In this document: positions 50,927-58,419 of the stretch, piece by piece
Numbering within the stretch: position 1 is the first letter of the stretch
Layout of the letters: every line of letters starts with the position of its first letter
Assembly (NCBI GenBank): GCA_017938145.1
Contig: JAGBCB010000016.1
Coordinates: forward strand, 1 to 58,419
DNA length: 58,419 nt
Source: Lachnospiraceae bacterium
GTDB taxonomy: Bacteria; Bacillota; Clostridia; Lachnospirales; Lachnospiraceae
Direction: 5' to 3'
The notes under the pieces: generated by a model
What the model was told of the DNA's origin: nothing
The model's input: only the letters and a program-made list of their open reading frames with translations
Database searches by the model: none
Program-made: the position numbers and the translations under genes

Positions 50927-50939
50927 TCGCGGCTCCTTT

Positions 50940-51302
50940 CTAAACAATCACCTGGTTAATAAAATCACGTATTTCATCTCTATATTCTACAACCAGCCAT
51001 GTAGGCTCGGTAACGTTTCTCCGAATATGCATTTCAAAAGATTCTAAAACATTGTCCTCAGTCTCCTCGTACTGTTCCACAATTTCCCGTAACAAGGAAA
51101 CCAGTGTCAAATAGGACATTCTTTCTCTCTGCAGTTCCTCCAGTGCTACTCTCATCTGTAGATTACATTCGCTTACTTCATTTTCTCCGGAGTATTTGGC
51201 AGTTGTTTCCTCAATTTCATATAAAACATGATTCATGACTCTTAACTGACTTTGCAGTTCCATAAGCAATGTTTTCGTTTTTCTCAAATCAACACAAAAC
51301 AT
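50940..51302 (-). CDS. Small helical protein, WXG-like with Trp replaced by Tyr
   Basis: 120 residues, nearly all helix. The expected WXG turn reads AKYSGENEVSE, so the Trp is Tyr. AAAGGGG precedes the ATG at 51302. First of the six small helical proteins to be transcribed; possibly a cytoplasmic chaperone or a degenerate WXG partner. Confidence 0.7.
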   Translation of the reverse strand: MFCVDLRKTKTLLMELQSQLRVMNHVLYEIEETTAKYSGENEVSECNLQMRVALEELQRERMSYLTLVSLLREIVEQYEETEDNVLESFEMHIRRNVTEPTWLVVEYRDEIRDFINQVIV

Positions 51303-51395
51303 TTCATTCCCCTTTCGCAAGTTCACTTTATCATGTCATTTCATGAATTTACCAAAAATCCGACAAGTGGTCATTTTCTTTGGACGAATGACCAA

Positions 51396-51644
51396 TCAGA
51401 CAAGAATCAAACGTGCTCCATCTGCAATTCCGTTTCCTGCCAAGGTGGTTCCTCTATCGAGTAAGCTTTCACCAAAGTACTGACACAAACAAAGTTTTTT
51501 TCTATCACCATGCAAAGAACAATGCTCCTTTTGGCAGATGATTTCTGTAATTTCTTCAATAAGTACATCCAATTTTGTATTTTCATCCAATTGAAATTCA
51601 TAATTATTGTTCATGCTTGGGACAAATACATCCACCAAAATCAT
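51396..51644 (-). CDS. YukD/EsaB-like ubiquitin-fold protein
   Basis: 82 residues, ILVDVFVPSMNNNYEFQLDE at the start and GTTLAGNGIADGARLILV at the end, the ubiquitin-like beta-grasp pattern of YukD/EsaB. EsaB is a conserved small cytoplasmic T7SS component. The ATG overlaps the upstream stop as ATGA. The internal cysteines (ICQKEHCSLHG, LCLCQYFG) are unusual. Confidence 0.85.
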   Translation of the reverse strand: MILVDVFVPSMNNNYEFQLDENTKLDVLIEEITEIICQKEHCSLHGDRKKLCLCQYFGESLLDRGTTLAGNGIADGARLILV

Positions 51645-52303
51645 ATAATTACTTCCTCCTCTGACATAGATATTATTCTTTGAAAAAAATCCTCAGGTGA
51701 ATAACGTAACAACCGATTTCCTGATAATCTCTGCTCAATCACCCAATAATTGTGGTCCGTGCGAATTAAATTAAACCATTTTTCAGCTTGTACCATCTCA
51801 TTCTCCACACATAACAGCCGATACTGATAACAGACCGGAAAACATACCATTTTTGCTTCTACTTCCTTATAATTTTCCAATTTAGCAAGTTCGGCATCCA
51901 ACAAAGACTCCGGAAGCAGTCCCTGCTCTGTTAACACAGTATACAAGCCCTCTTTACTACAAATACTAATTCGTAAAGAACCCTTATCGGCCAAACTTTC
52001 CTCCATACAGACAACTTCATCTCCAATGTAGTACCAGCAAATCTTTCCTTCTCTTTGACGCTTATGAACTGACAACACATATTTTGCAGAACAAAGAATT
52101 TGAAAAATCCTACGGTAAAACATAGAAACATTCAATTTGCCATTTTGGGGTTGCAGTATCCCACTTCTGGTCATCTCATGAATCTGATATGGAATTAACC
52201 GTTCTTCTGTTTTTTCGTAAGAAAGACCGTACACCTGTTTTAAGTGAAATGCTGATGCCAAAATCAATAATTCCTCTTGTTTCAATATACAAAAGTCCTG
52301 CAT
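51641..52303 (-). CDS. Unknown T7SS-locus protein
   Basis: 220 residues, mixed alpha/beta with no recognised motif, signal peptide or membrane helix. It starts DFCILKQEELLILASAFHL and includes a central beta region. AGGAGA precedes the ATG. Between the LytTR gene and EsaB, coupled to EsaB by a 4-base overlap. Length and place recall cytoplasmic ESX accessory chaperones of the EspG type, but no sequence link is visible. Confidence 0.7.
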   Translation of the reverse strand: MQDFCILKQEELLILASAFHLKQVYGLSYEKTEERLIPYQIHEMTRSGILQPQNGKLNVSMFYRRIFQILCSAKYVLSVHKRQREGKICWYYIGDEVVCMEESLADKGSLRISICSKEGLYTVLTEQGLLPESLLDAELAKLENYKEVEAKMVCFPVCYQYRLLCVENEMVQAEKWFNLIRTDHNYWVIEQRLSGNRLLRYSPEDFFQRIISMSEEEVII

Positions 52304-52311
52304 ATGCTCTC

Positions 52312-53019
52312 CTACTGTGATAATTCCATAATTATTCCACGGTAACTTCTGGAAAAAGGTACTTCTATTCCATCTGCCAGAATCAGCTGTCCTTGAGAAC
52401 GAAGAACTTTGTCAACCTTTTTCCAGTTCACCATAAAGCCTCTGTGACACCGGACAAACTGTTTTGGCACTGTCTCTTCCAATGCATCCAATGTACCGTA
52501 AAATGCATATCCTTCTTTCTTCAAACGGACAAACAGCTTCTTTTCCCTTGCTTCAAAATAGTAAATCTGTGAATAAGGAATCCTCATTTTCTCTTCTTTT
52601 GTATCAACTACAAAGACATCCTGTTCGGATTCCTTATTCAGGTATACTTCCATCAGACTACGTAATTTGCTTCTCAAATCATTTTCCTGAAATGGCCGTA
52701 ATATTAACTCCGATGCCAAAATATCCGGTTTAATGTATTCCATCGGCGACATATGATTATCAGCAACCAACATCACCTTCATTTCCTGATAAATTTTTCT
52801 TATCTCATGTAAAAACTCCAAGTTCTCTTTTTTCGTAACATCGTAGCATGAAAGATCAAGCAATGGAGTTTCTTCCAGGTAAGCCTCCAAATCACTTAAC
52901 AGCCGGAACGTCGGAATTTCCCACTTGTCCTCGCTCAAGTAAGCCGCCAAATCCTTAATCTGGTTTCGAATCAATTCCGCTTCCTGTTTGCTGTTATTGT
53001 AATTTAAAACAGAGACCAT
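52312..53019 (-). CDS. LytTR DNA-binding protein with degenerate receiver
   Basis: 235 residues. Residues ~1-120 resemble a response-regulator receiver without its acidic pair (the N-terminus is VLNYNNSKQEAE) and with RPF for the conserved Lys-Pro; an Asp in LSCYDVTK is near the phospho-site. Residues ~135-235 form a LytTR domain (IPYSQIYYFEAREKKL, KQFVRCHRGFMVNWKKVDKV, FSRSYRGIIM). No histidine kinase is adjacent. Second gene in the T7SS operon, so probably its regulator, perhaps modified by the Ser/Thr kinases. Confidence 0.85.
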   Translation of the reverse strand: MVSVLNYNNSKQEAELIRNQIKDLAAYLSEDKWEIPTFRLLSDLEAYLEETPLLDLSCYDVTKKENLEFLHEIRKIYQEMKVMLVADNHMSPMEYIKPDILASELILRPFQENDLRSKLRSLMEVYLNKESEQDVFVVDTKEEKMRIPYSQIYYFEAREKKLFVRLKKEGYAFYGTLDALEETVPKQFVRCHRGFMVNWKKVDKVLRSQGQLILADGIEVPFSRSYRGIIMELSQ

Positions 53020-53022
53020 CTT

Positions 53023-56000
53023 TTACCCCCTGACAAGCGGTATAACCACCTTAGAACATTCTTCTCCATTTCCTGTTGGCAACATGGCAATTCCTGCTTT
53101 TTGAACTTTTGCCTTCTCCACATACGGAATATTAGAAAAATCCATATAATTCAGACTTTCTACCGAACCACCGAGATGCATTCCAACCCGATAACTCAAG
53201 AAACCTTCTAATATCTTGGAACCCATTACCTTTCCGATGTTTGTTTGGTCCACGCCAATAAAGAAATAAATATTATGTAATTTACCCTTTTGCGCTATAT
53301 TTTCTACAAAGCCCCGAATATCCACAACTCCTTCTTTGGGATTGCTCATAGAAGTAATAAACGCTGCCATATCATCAATAACAACAAAGTATGGTTCCTC
53401 TTTGCGCATCTCTGCAAAAATTTCCGAATCGCTTCTTCCGTCTTCTAACAGTGCACGTTTTTTCATATTCCTTTCCTTAAACGGATTCACCAACGACGCA
53501 AAAAATTCTGCCTGTTGCTCCTGAGTATTAATGTACTGCGCACCTACAGCCTTTGCCGTTGACATTAATTCAGCAGAACTATGCTCAATAACAATAACCT
53601 TGCCACTCTTTTTGCTTGCGGAACGAATCAATGCCTTCTGTACATTTGTCTTGCCGGTACCAAGCTTGCCGGAAATTAAATAAGTAAACAGTTTTTCAAG
53701 ACTAACTCCATAGATTTCAGCACTGCTCATTTCATAACCGACCGGAAGCAGGTTTTCTTCCATATCCATCTGCTTTACTTCTGCCAGTTTTTCATAATCC
53801 TCCCAGGCAGGTTTTTCAGGAATCATAGGAATTATCTTTGCTCCATATCCGTTCCAATGGTCACGCATTGTTCTGCAAATTGCGTCAATCTGTTCCATAC
53901 GTTTAAAATCATCTTCTGCCTTCAATGCTACGGCTGCCTGGAACTCTAAAACCTTGCCGTCTACAACCACAAGACCTCTTCCCTTTACATTTGTTTCCGG
54001 AAGAACATCAAAATGATTTTGTCTTAACGCATCCCCATACGCAAATTTGTCGTTCATCTGCAGACACACTACTGTTTTAATATTATCAGCCATTTTCATT
54101 GTAATTTCTGCCGACGAAAATCCTCCTGCCGTCACAATTAAATAAATGCCATAGCTGATACCTTCTTTTAAGAGTCGTAAAATCTTATCATCGTATTTAC
54201 CATCCGTCTTTTCACGAAATGCACCGATATTATCCAAGGCAACTACTATCGCTGGCAGCACTACACCATGTGCCTGTACATACTGTGCGTAATTACCACC
54301 GCTAAAGATTTTCTTTCTTTCCTCTATGATGTGTTCCATCATGTAGAAGAACTTTGCAATCTTGTCCTCATCATCCTCGAAAACAACTCCTCCGACATGA
54401 GGTGCATTAACAAGCGAATTCAACATATGGCTACTAAAATCTATCACATATACGTTGACCCAATCCGGCTGATATTTGCTTATCAGCCCGAATAAAATAG
54501 TTTGCAACAATGTACTCTTTCCGCTAACAATACTTCCACAGATTGCCAGATGTCCACCCTCTGTCAAACTAACCGGTAATGAAAACTGTGCCTGGTTTTC
54601 CGGGTCATCACACAGACCTGCAAATACAGATAAATTCCATTTTCCGATCTGCTTCTTCCATGTTCCACCCTGAAATTCTTCATTTCTATACTCAGCAAGA
54701 TCGGACAGACAAATTTGTTTCGCTAACGGAGGCAACCATAATTTCATTTGCTCACCATAGCCTTCCTGCTTTGCAATTCTTCCCAAGTATTCCACTACAG
54801 CATCCAGTTGTGTTTTTCCCTTTGTTTCCGGAAGCTTCAGTCGATTTCTTTCTGCTATCAGAATGATTTCCCTTACATTATCTTCTGTAAGCTCTTCCTT
54901 GCTCTCAGGAATTCTTCCTGCAGCAATTTTCATCAGATTTTCAACTTTTCTTGCATTACTTTCTGTAAATTCAAACTCCAGACGGTTTCTTGCTGCATAA
55001 TCAAAAAATCTCTGAATACGGTTTTCATTCCGGGCATACTCCGAAACAGTTTCCTGCTCAGCGACAGCAGCATCATAAATTGTGAACAATACCTTCTTAA
55101 TCCACGTGATTTTAATTAACTCCTGTTGCTTTCTCTTTAGACTGTTTCCAATTAAGGAAGTTCGACCTGTTGTAGAAATCATGCGGGCAACTTCCGTTTT
55201 AACATTGCCGGTATCCTCATCATATACAGCACCACTGTAACCGGACTGAAACAGTTCATATACTTCATCATTGCCCACCTGAAGATAGCTTCGACCCGCT
55301 TGCGTAATATACGCTGCATCCGGCTTATGAAGCATATCATTACTATCCTGTCTGTCCTGTACCCGTAAACATAACCGGAATTTCGAGTTGCTCCAGATGT
55401 TATCATCAACGGTCCCGCTTGGTTTTTGCGTAGCTAATATCAAATGGACACCCAGGCTTCGTCCCACCTGTGCAACCGAGATTAATTCTTTCATGAATTC
55501 CGGTTCTTCTCTCTTCAACTCAGCAAATTCATCTACTATAATAAACATGTGAGGCACAGGAACTTTTGCTTCACCACTCTTATAAAGTTTTGTGTACAGA
55601 TTGATATTGTTTACATTATTCTCACTGAAAAGTTTCTGTCTCCTTCGATTTTCACTCTTGATAGAAACCATAGCCCGTCGTACCTGACTACCGGAAAGAT
55701 TTGAAATTGCACCAATCATATGCGGTAATCCATCAAACAAGCCTGCCATTCCGCCACCTTTGTAGTCGATAATAAAGTAACCTATATCATCCGGGCTGAA
55801 ATTCATAGCAAGCGAGAGCATATATGTCTGCAATGTTTCCGATTTACCGGAACCTGTTGTACCTGCCACAAGTCCGTGCGGACCATGATATTTCTCATGA
55901 ACATCCAAATAGCATGGCACTCCTCCTGCTTTAAATCCAACCATTGCTTTCATGTTTTCGTAAGTTCTGTTTTTCTTCCAGTTTTCTGCAATGTTTACTT

Positions 56001-57990
56001 CATTCAAGCTCTGAATTCCATACATTTCAAAAAATGTCAATGAATTTGGAATATCTCTTCCGCTTTCTCGCTCATTAACCTGAATAGAAAGTATTCTTCT
56101 GGCAAAACGTTCTACTTCATTCGCAGAAATCTTATCAAACAGAATGCTCTGTGTTTCTTCCCTGTTCAGATTATAAAAGCCGCAAAATTCATCATTATTT
56201 TTTAATATGTTTTCACAGTTGTTTGGAAGTTCTTCTTCATTCTCAACCAAAAGAAGCGTTGTCAAACCATAACATGGGGCCATTTCATAAATATATTTTG
56301 TGATTAATTCACCTTCTAAAAATTCAGGTTCCGAAACAACCATAACGTAATATGGTTTAGGCAAAGTAACTTTTTTACTTTCCTCATCCTCTGCTCGCAT
56401 ACGAAAAACTTGTAAAAGTTCAAAGAAAATATCACTTGCCTGTGACTTATTTGCTGCTACATATCTTGTTTTTTTGTCTTCTGACCAAACATGAGGAAAC
56501 CATCTGGCATATTCCCACTCCTCTGCTTCTTTAGTGCCATCATATACAAAAACAAGTTTTACATCCGTATAGCAATTGTTTGCAGCAATCTGTGTTGTTA
56601 ATGCACGGACAATTTCAAATGCCCCTTTCTTACGACTTCCTCCAACCACTCCAAGTAACTTATTTTCGTTTAATTCTAAATTTACCGGAACATCTTGAAG
56701 CAAACTGTACTTTTCTTTTATCTGTTTTGGTCTGTCAGCTAATTCATCAGATAAAACAGAAAACTTTTCTTTGGGAATACTGATTTCTAAAGGAAAACTA
56801 TATTCTCCTTTTCCTAACCTTACAGATAAAAAATCTTTATGTTTTTGATTTCTATTCCATAATTCAGAATTACTTTTTTCGTATTCTGCTACTATTGTAG
56901 CTTCTGGATACAAATCATTTAGATTTTTGCTATACTTTTCATATTGTCCTTTGATCTCATTTTCCCGTTCCTGCAAATATGCTTCATATGTTTCTATTCT
57001 CTGTTCTTCTTCGCGGGCCATTTCTTTCTTGTTGAACCGCAAATTAGCCAGTGCCCAATATACTCCGACCAGAGCCGAACCAGCTGCGGTAATAATTCCT
57101 GTGTACATATACACACTAGCATTACTTCCGGATGATCTTGCACTCAAAATTGCAATCACACTACCTGTAAGCATTGGAATCATCATAGTAAAAGATGGAC
57201 CAATTAACATCCAAATTGGTTTTTTGGCCATTCTTTTTGGAGCTGGCGGAGCTTCAATCTCAATCTCTTCTGTTTTTGGACAAATATAATTTCTCGGTGC
57301 TCTATGAAAATACTGTTTCTCCTTAACTTCAATTGTTGCATTTAATTCATTATCCCCTGCAAAATCCAGTTCCTGTAGTTTTTCATCTATCCGGTATACA
57401 TTTCCATCTCTACCACTAATTGCTAAGATTGTTCCAAGATATACAATTTTAAGCCCAAAAATGTTAATACAATCCCCTACATGTAACGCTTTACTTCCAT
57501 CAATTCTTTTTGCATTGACAAAAGTTCCATTTGAACTTGTATCCTTTATTGCAAACCCTCTTTCCATTCTCTTCAAAACTGCATGTTGTTTTGAAACAAG
57601 TGAAAGATACTGATATTGAATATCATTTTCAGGCTCACTTCCGATACTTAATTCCTGTCGTTTAGATATATCATACTTTTTGAAAACTGAAAACGATTCA
57701 TCTGTTTCACGAATAATACAGGAAATTTCCTCTCCGTTTTTTGTTAAAACATTAATTATGTCATCATGGCATAATTCACTATTATGCATACCATTCTTTT
57801 TCTTAAACTTATAGGAAGAAGACTTGACAATACGCCATACACCATCTACATTTTCGAGATCAATTGAAATATCTTCTTTGAACAAGAAAATATTCTTTTT
57901 CAAAATAATTTGTGTATCTGCATTATTAATTGCCGGGAGTAAAAAATCACAGGAAGCTTCTTTTGCATAAACCGAAATAACAAGACTCAT
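53023..57990 (-). CDS. essC: Type VII secretion FtsK/SpoIIIE ATPase with FHA domain (EssC-like)
   Basis: 1655 residues. The N-terminal ~200 residues carry an FHA domain (SIGSEPENDIQ, SKQHAVL, DTSSNGTFVN), the usual EssC pair (the first weak). Two TM helices lie at ~260-320 (WMLIGPSFTMMIPMLTGSV, GIITAAGSALVGVYWALA). Then come three ATPase domains: AGTTGSGKSE (~710), CGSIVSGKST (~1155) and SGKLGTGKTN (~1443), with Walker B IIVDEF in the first. It is the motor of ESX secretion, driving WXG substrates through the membrane. The upstream in-frame extension is rejected: AAGGAAGGGG precedes the ATG at 57990. Confidence 0.95.
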   Translation of the reverse strand: MSLVISVYAKEASCDFLLPAINNADTQIILKKNIFLFKEDISIDLENVDGVWRIVKSSSYKFKKKNGMHNSELCHDDIINVLTKNGEEISCIIRETDESFSVFKKYDISKRQELSIGSEPENDIQYQYLSLVSKQHAVLKRMERGFAIKDTSSNGTFVNAKRIDGSKALHVGDCINIFGLKIVYLGTILAISGRDGNVYRIDEKLQELDFAGDNELNATIEVKEKQYFHRAPRNYICPKTEEIEIEAPPAPKRMAKKPIWMLIGPSFTMMIPMLTGSVIAILSARSSGSNASVYMYTGIITAAGSALVGVYWALANLRFNKKEMAREEEQRIETYEAYLQERENEIKGQYEKYSKNLNDLYPEATIVAEYEKSNSELWNRNQKHKDFLSVRLGKGEYSFPLEISIPKEKFSVLSDELADRPKQIKEKYSLLQDVPVNLELNENKLLGVVGGSRKKGAFEIVRALTTQIAANNCYTDVKLVFVYDGTKEAEEWEYARWFPHVWSEDKKTRYVAANKSQASDIFFELLQVFRMRAEDEESKKVTLPKPYYVMVVSEPEFLEGELITKYIYEMAPCYGLTTLLLVENEEELPNNCENILKNNDEFCGFYNLNREETQSILFDKISANEVERFARRILSIQVNERESGRDIPNSLTFFEMYGIQSLNEVNIAENWKKNRTYENMKAMVGFKAGGVPCYLDVHEKYHGPHGLVAGTTGSGKSETLQTYMLSLAMNFSPDDIGYFIIDYKGGGMAGLFDGLPHMIGAISNLSGSQVRRAMVSIKSENRRRQKLFSENNVNNINLYTKLYKSGEAKVPVPHMFIIVDEFAELKREEPEFMKELISVAQVGRSLGVHLILATQKPSGTVDDNIWSNSKFRLCLRVQDRQDSNDMLHKPDAAYITQAGRSYLQVGNDEVYELFQSGYSGAVYDEDTGNVKTEVARMISTTGRTSLIGNSLKRKQQELIKITWIKKVLFTIYDAAVAEQETVSEYARNENRIQRFFDYAARNRLEFEFTESNARKVENLMKIAAGRIPESKEELTEDNVREIILIAERNRLKLPETKGKTQLDAVVEYLGRIAKQEGYGEQMKLWLPPLAKQICLSDLAEYRNEEFQGGTWKKQIGKWNLSVFAGLCDDPENQAQFSLPVSLTEGGHLAICGSIVSGKSTLLQTILFGLISKYQPDWVNVYVIDFSSHMLNSLVNAPHVGGVVFEDDEDKIAKFFYMMEHIIEERKKIFSGGNYAQYVQAHGVVLPAIVVALDNIGAFREKTDGKYDDKILRLLKEGISYGIYLIVTAGGFSSAEITMKMADNIKTVVCLQMNDKFAYGDALRQNHFDVLPETNVKGRGLVVVDGKVLEFQAAVALKAEDDFKRMEQIDAICRTMRDHWNGYGAKIIPMIPEKPAWEDYEKLAEVKQMDMEENLLPVGYEMSSAEIYGVSLEKLFTYLISGKLGTGKTNVQKALIRSASKKSGKVIVIEHSSAELMSTAKAVGAQYINTQEQQAEFFASLVNPFKERNMKKRALLEDGRSDSEIFAEMRKEEPYFVVIDDMAAFITSMSNPKEGVVDIRGFVENIAQKGKLHNIYFFIGVDQTNIGKVMGSKILEGFLSYRVGMHLGGSVESLNYMDFSNIPYVEKAKVQKAGIAMLPTGNGEECSKVVIPLVRG

Positions 57991-58080
57991 AAAACCCCTT
58001 CCTTGCACCTTTTTGTGGCGCAATTCCATCTTTTGAATAAATATGTTTCTTCTGTATAACACAATATCTTTATTTTACTA

Positions 58081-58109
58081 ATTATATCACTTTATTTCCT
58101 TTATTTCAA
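58081..58109 (-). promoter_or_regulatory. Promoter of the T7SS operon
   Basis: TTGAAA (58104-58109), a 17-base spacer and TATAAT (58081-58086), reading leftward, ~90 bases before the EssC ATG. No other strong promoter is seen until 37.6 kb, so the locus is probably one long operon. Confidence 0.8.
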
Positions 58110-58144
58110 CAACGATAAGTGATTCATTCCTACATTTTTCAGTA

Positions 58145-58171
58145 TTATGTAGTATACACTAAACTACATAA
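58145..58171. promoter_or_regulatory. Palindromic operator before the truncated HTH gene
   Basis: Perfect 9-bp arms TTATGTAGT / ACTACATAA separated by 9 bases, directly before the ribosome-binding site (AAGGAGG at 58170-58176) and between the divergent T7SS promoter and the HTH gene. Confidence 0.55.
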
Positions 58172-58183
58172 GGAGGTATTCTC

Positions 58184-58348
58184 ATGCAACCAGAAGAATT
58201 TATCGCAAGACTCACTCAACTTAGAATAAAACACGGAGTCTCTGCCAGAGATATGAGCTTATCGCTGGGACAAAATGCAATTGAACAAAATCGCTGCGCG
58301 ATGGCCTGCCAAGGCTGTGGCGTAGTTTTTCTACTTCTTCAAAAATAG
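58184..58348 (+). pseudogene. Truncated XRE-type HTH gene
   Basis: 54 codons from ATG 58184 with a strong AAGGAGG. The first ~32 residues (MQPEEFIARLTQLRIKHGVS, ARDMSLSLGQN) are an XRE helix-turn-helix start. After SLGQN the expected recognition helix is replaced by unrelated Cys-rich sequence ending at TAG. So the 3' part has been lost or replaced. The last ~135 bases of the window do not read as an HTH protein, and nothing else is recognised in them. Confidence 0.65.
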
Positions 58349-58419
58349 GCAGTGACAGGATTGTCCCAAGATAGTATTGTTAAAGTGCGACCAATAACAA
58401 ACTTCACACACGGGCTTAG

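Noticed and set aside
58266-58368. Small transposable element bounded by TGGGACAA / TTGTCCCA
   Set aside because: The left 8-mer is part of the normal HTH coding sequence, so the 8-bp inverted pair is probably coincidental; no target duplication is seen.

Overview
The window looks like a chromosomal segment of a low-GC anaerobic clostridium, most likely a gut Lachnospiraceae. The basis is gene content and order (NADP-type gdhA, ecfA1-ecfA2-ecfT-truA-rplM-rpsI, DegV, HD-GYP and GGDEF proteins, DUF6320 with an acyltransferase), strong AGGAGG ribosome-binding sites and TTGACA/TATAAT promoters. The genus is not determined. Almost every gene is on the minus strand; the plus-strand exceptions are a lipid kinase (2.7 kb), a Crp/Fnr regulator (4.4 kb), an ABC pair (17.6-19.0 kb) and a broken HTH gene at the right edge.

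Layout. 1-12.4 kb is mostly housekeeping: glutamate dehydrogenase, a YkgJ-type Cys-cluster protein, a DAG-kinase-like enzyme, a ferredoxin divergent from a Crp/Fnr regulator, a GH31 alpha-glucosidase, a TetM-like GTPase fused to a YacP/Rae1-like NYN nuclease, an MBL hydrolase, a deoxyinosine glycosylase and metF. 12.5-19 kb is regulatory and accessory: a decayed GNAT gene with a 58-aa companion, a sigma factor/membrane protein/ABC operon whose permease has an in-frame amber stop, and a LytTR-DUF3021 pair divergent from an ABC exporter with LytTR-type direct repeats between them. 19-24 kb holds an HD-GYP protein, DegV, a GGDEF protein with a LacI-type sensor, and an AAC(3)-family acetyltransferase. 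24-30 kb holds DUF6320/acyltransferase, HIT, a HipBA-like pair with operators inside its promoter, and a MerR/DUF3887-hydrolase pair driven by a 19-bp-spacer MerR promoter. 30-36 kb is the ECF transporter-truA-rplM-rpsI block, with a secreted SLH-like gene inserted and an att-like duplication of the rpsI 3' end.

The most distinctive part is 36.4-58.1 kb: one co-directional type VII secretion (ESX/WXG100) locus read leftward from a TTGAAA-17-TATAAT promoter at 58081-58109. Order of transcription: FHA-FtsK ATPase (EssC-like), LytTR protein with a degenerate receiver, an unknown protein, YukD/EsaB-like ubiquitin fold, six small WXG-like helical proteins, two paralogous substrate+DUF4176 modules, two PP2C phosphatases, an FHA protein, a zinc-ribbon kinase fused to an extracellular solute-binding-like domain, and a PASTA kinase with ten 26-residue Cys/His repeats. 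A secreted cysteine peptidase follows. No EsaA, EssA or conventional EssB is seen. I infer a T7SS under reversible Ser/Thr phosphorylation, in which membrane kinases with outward-facing sensor domains may stand in for the missing EssB-type component (EssB itself has a pseudokinase fold). This is the best candidate for a little-described system here.
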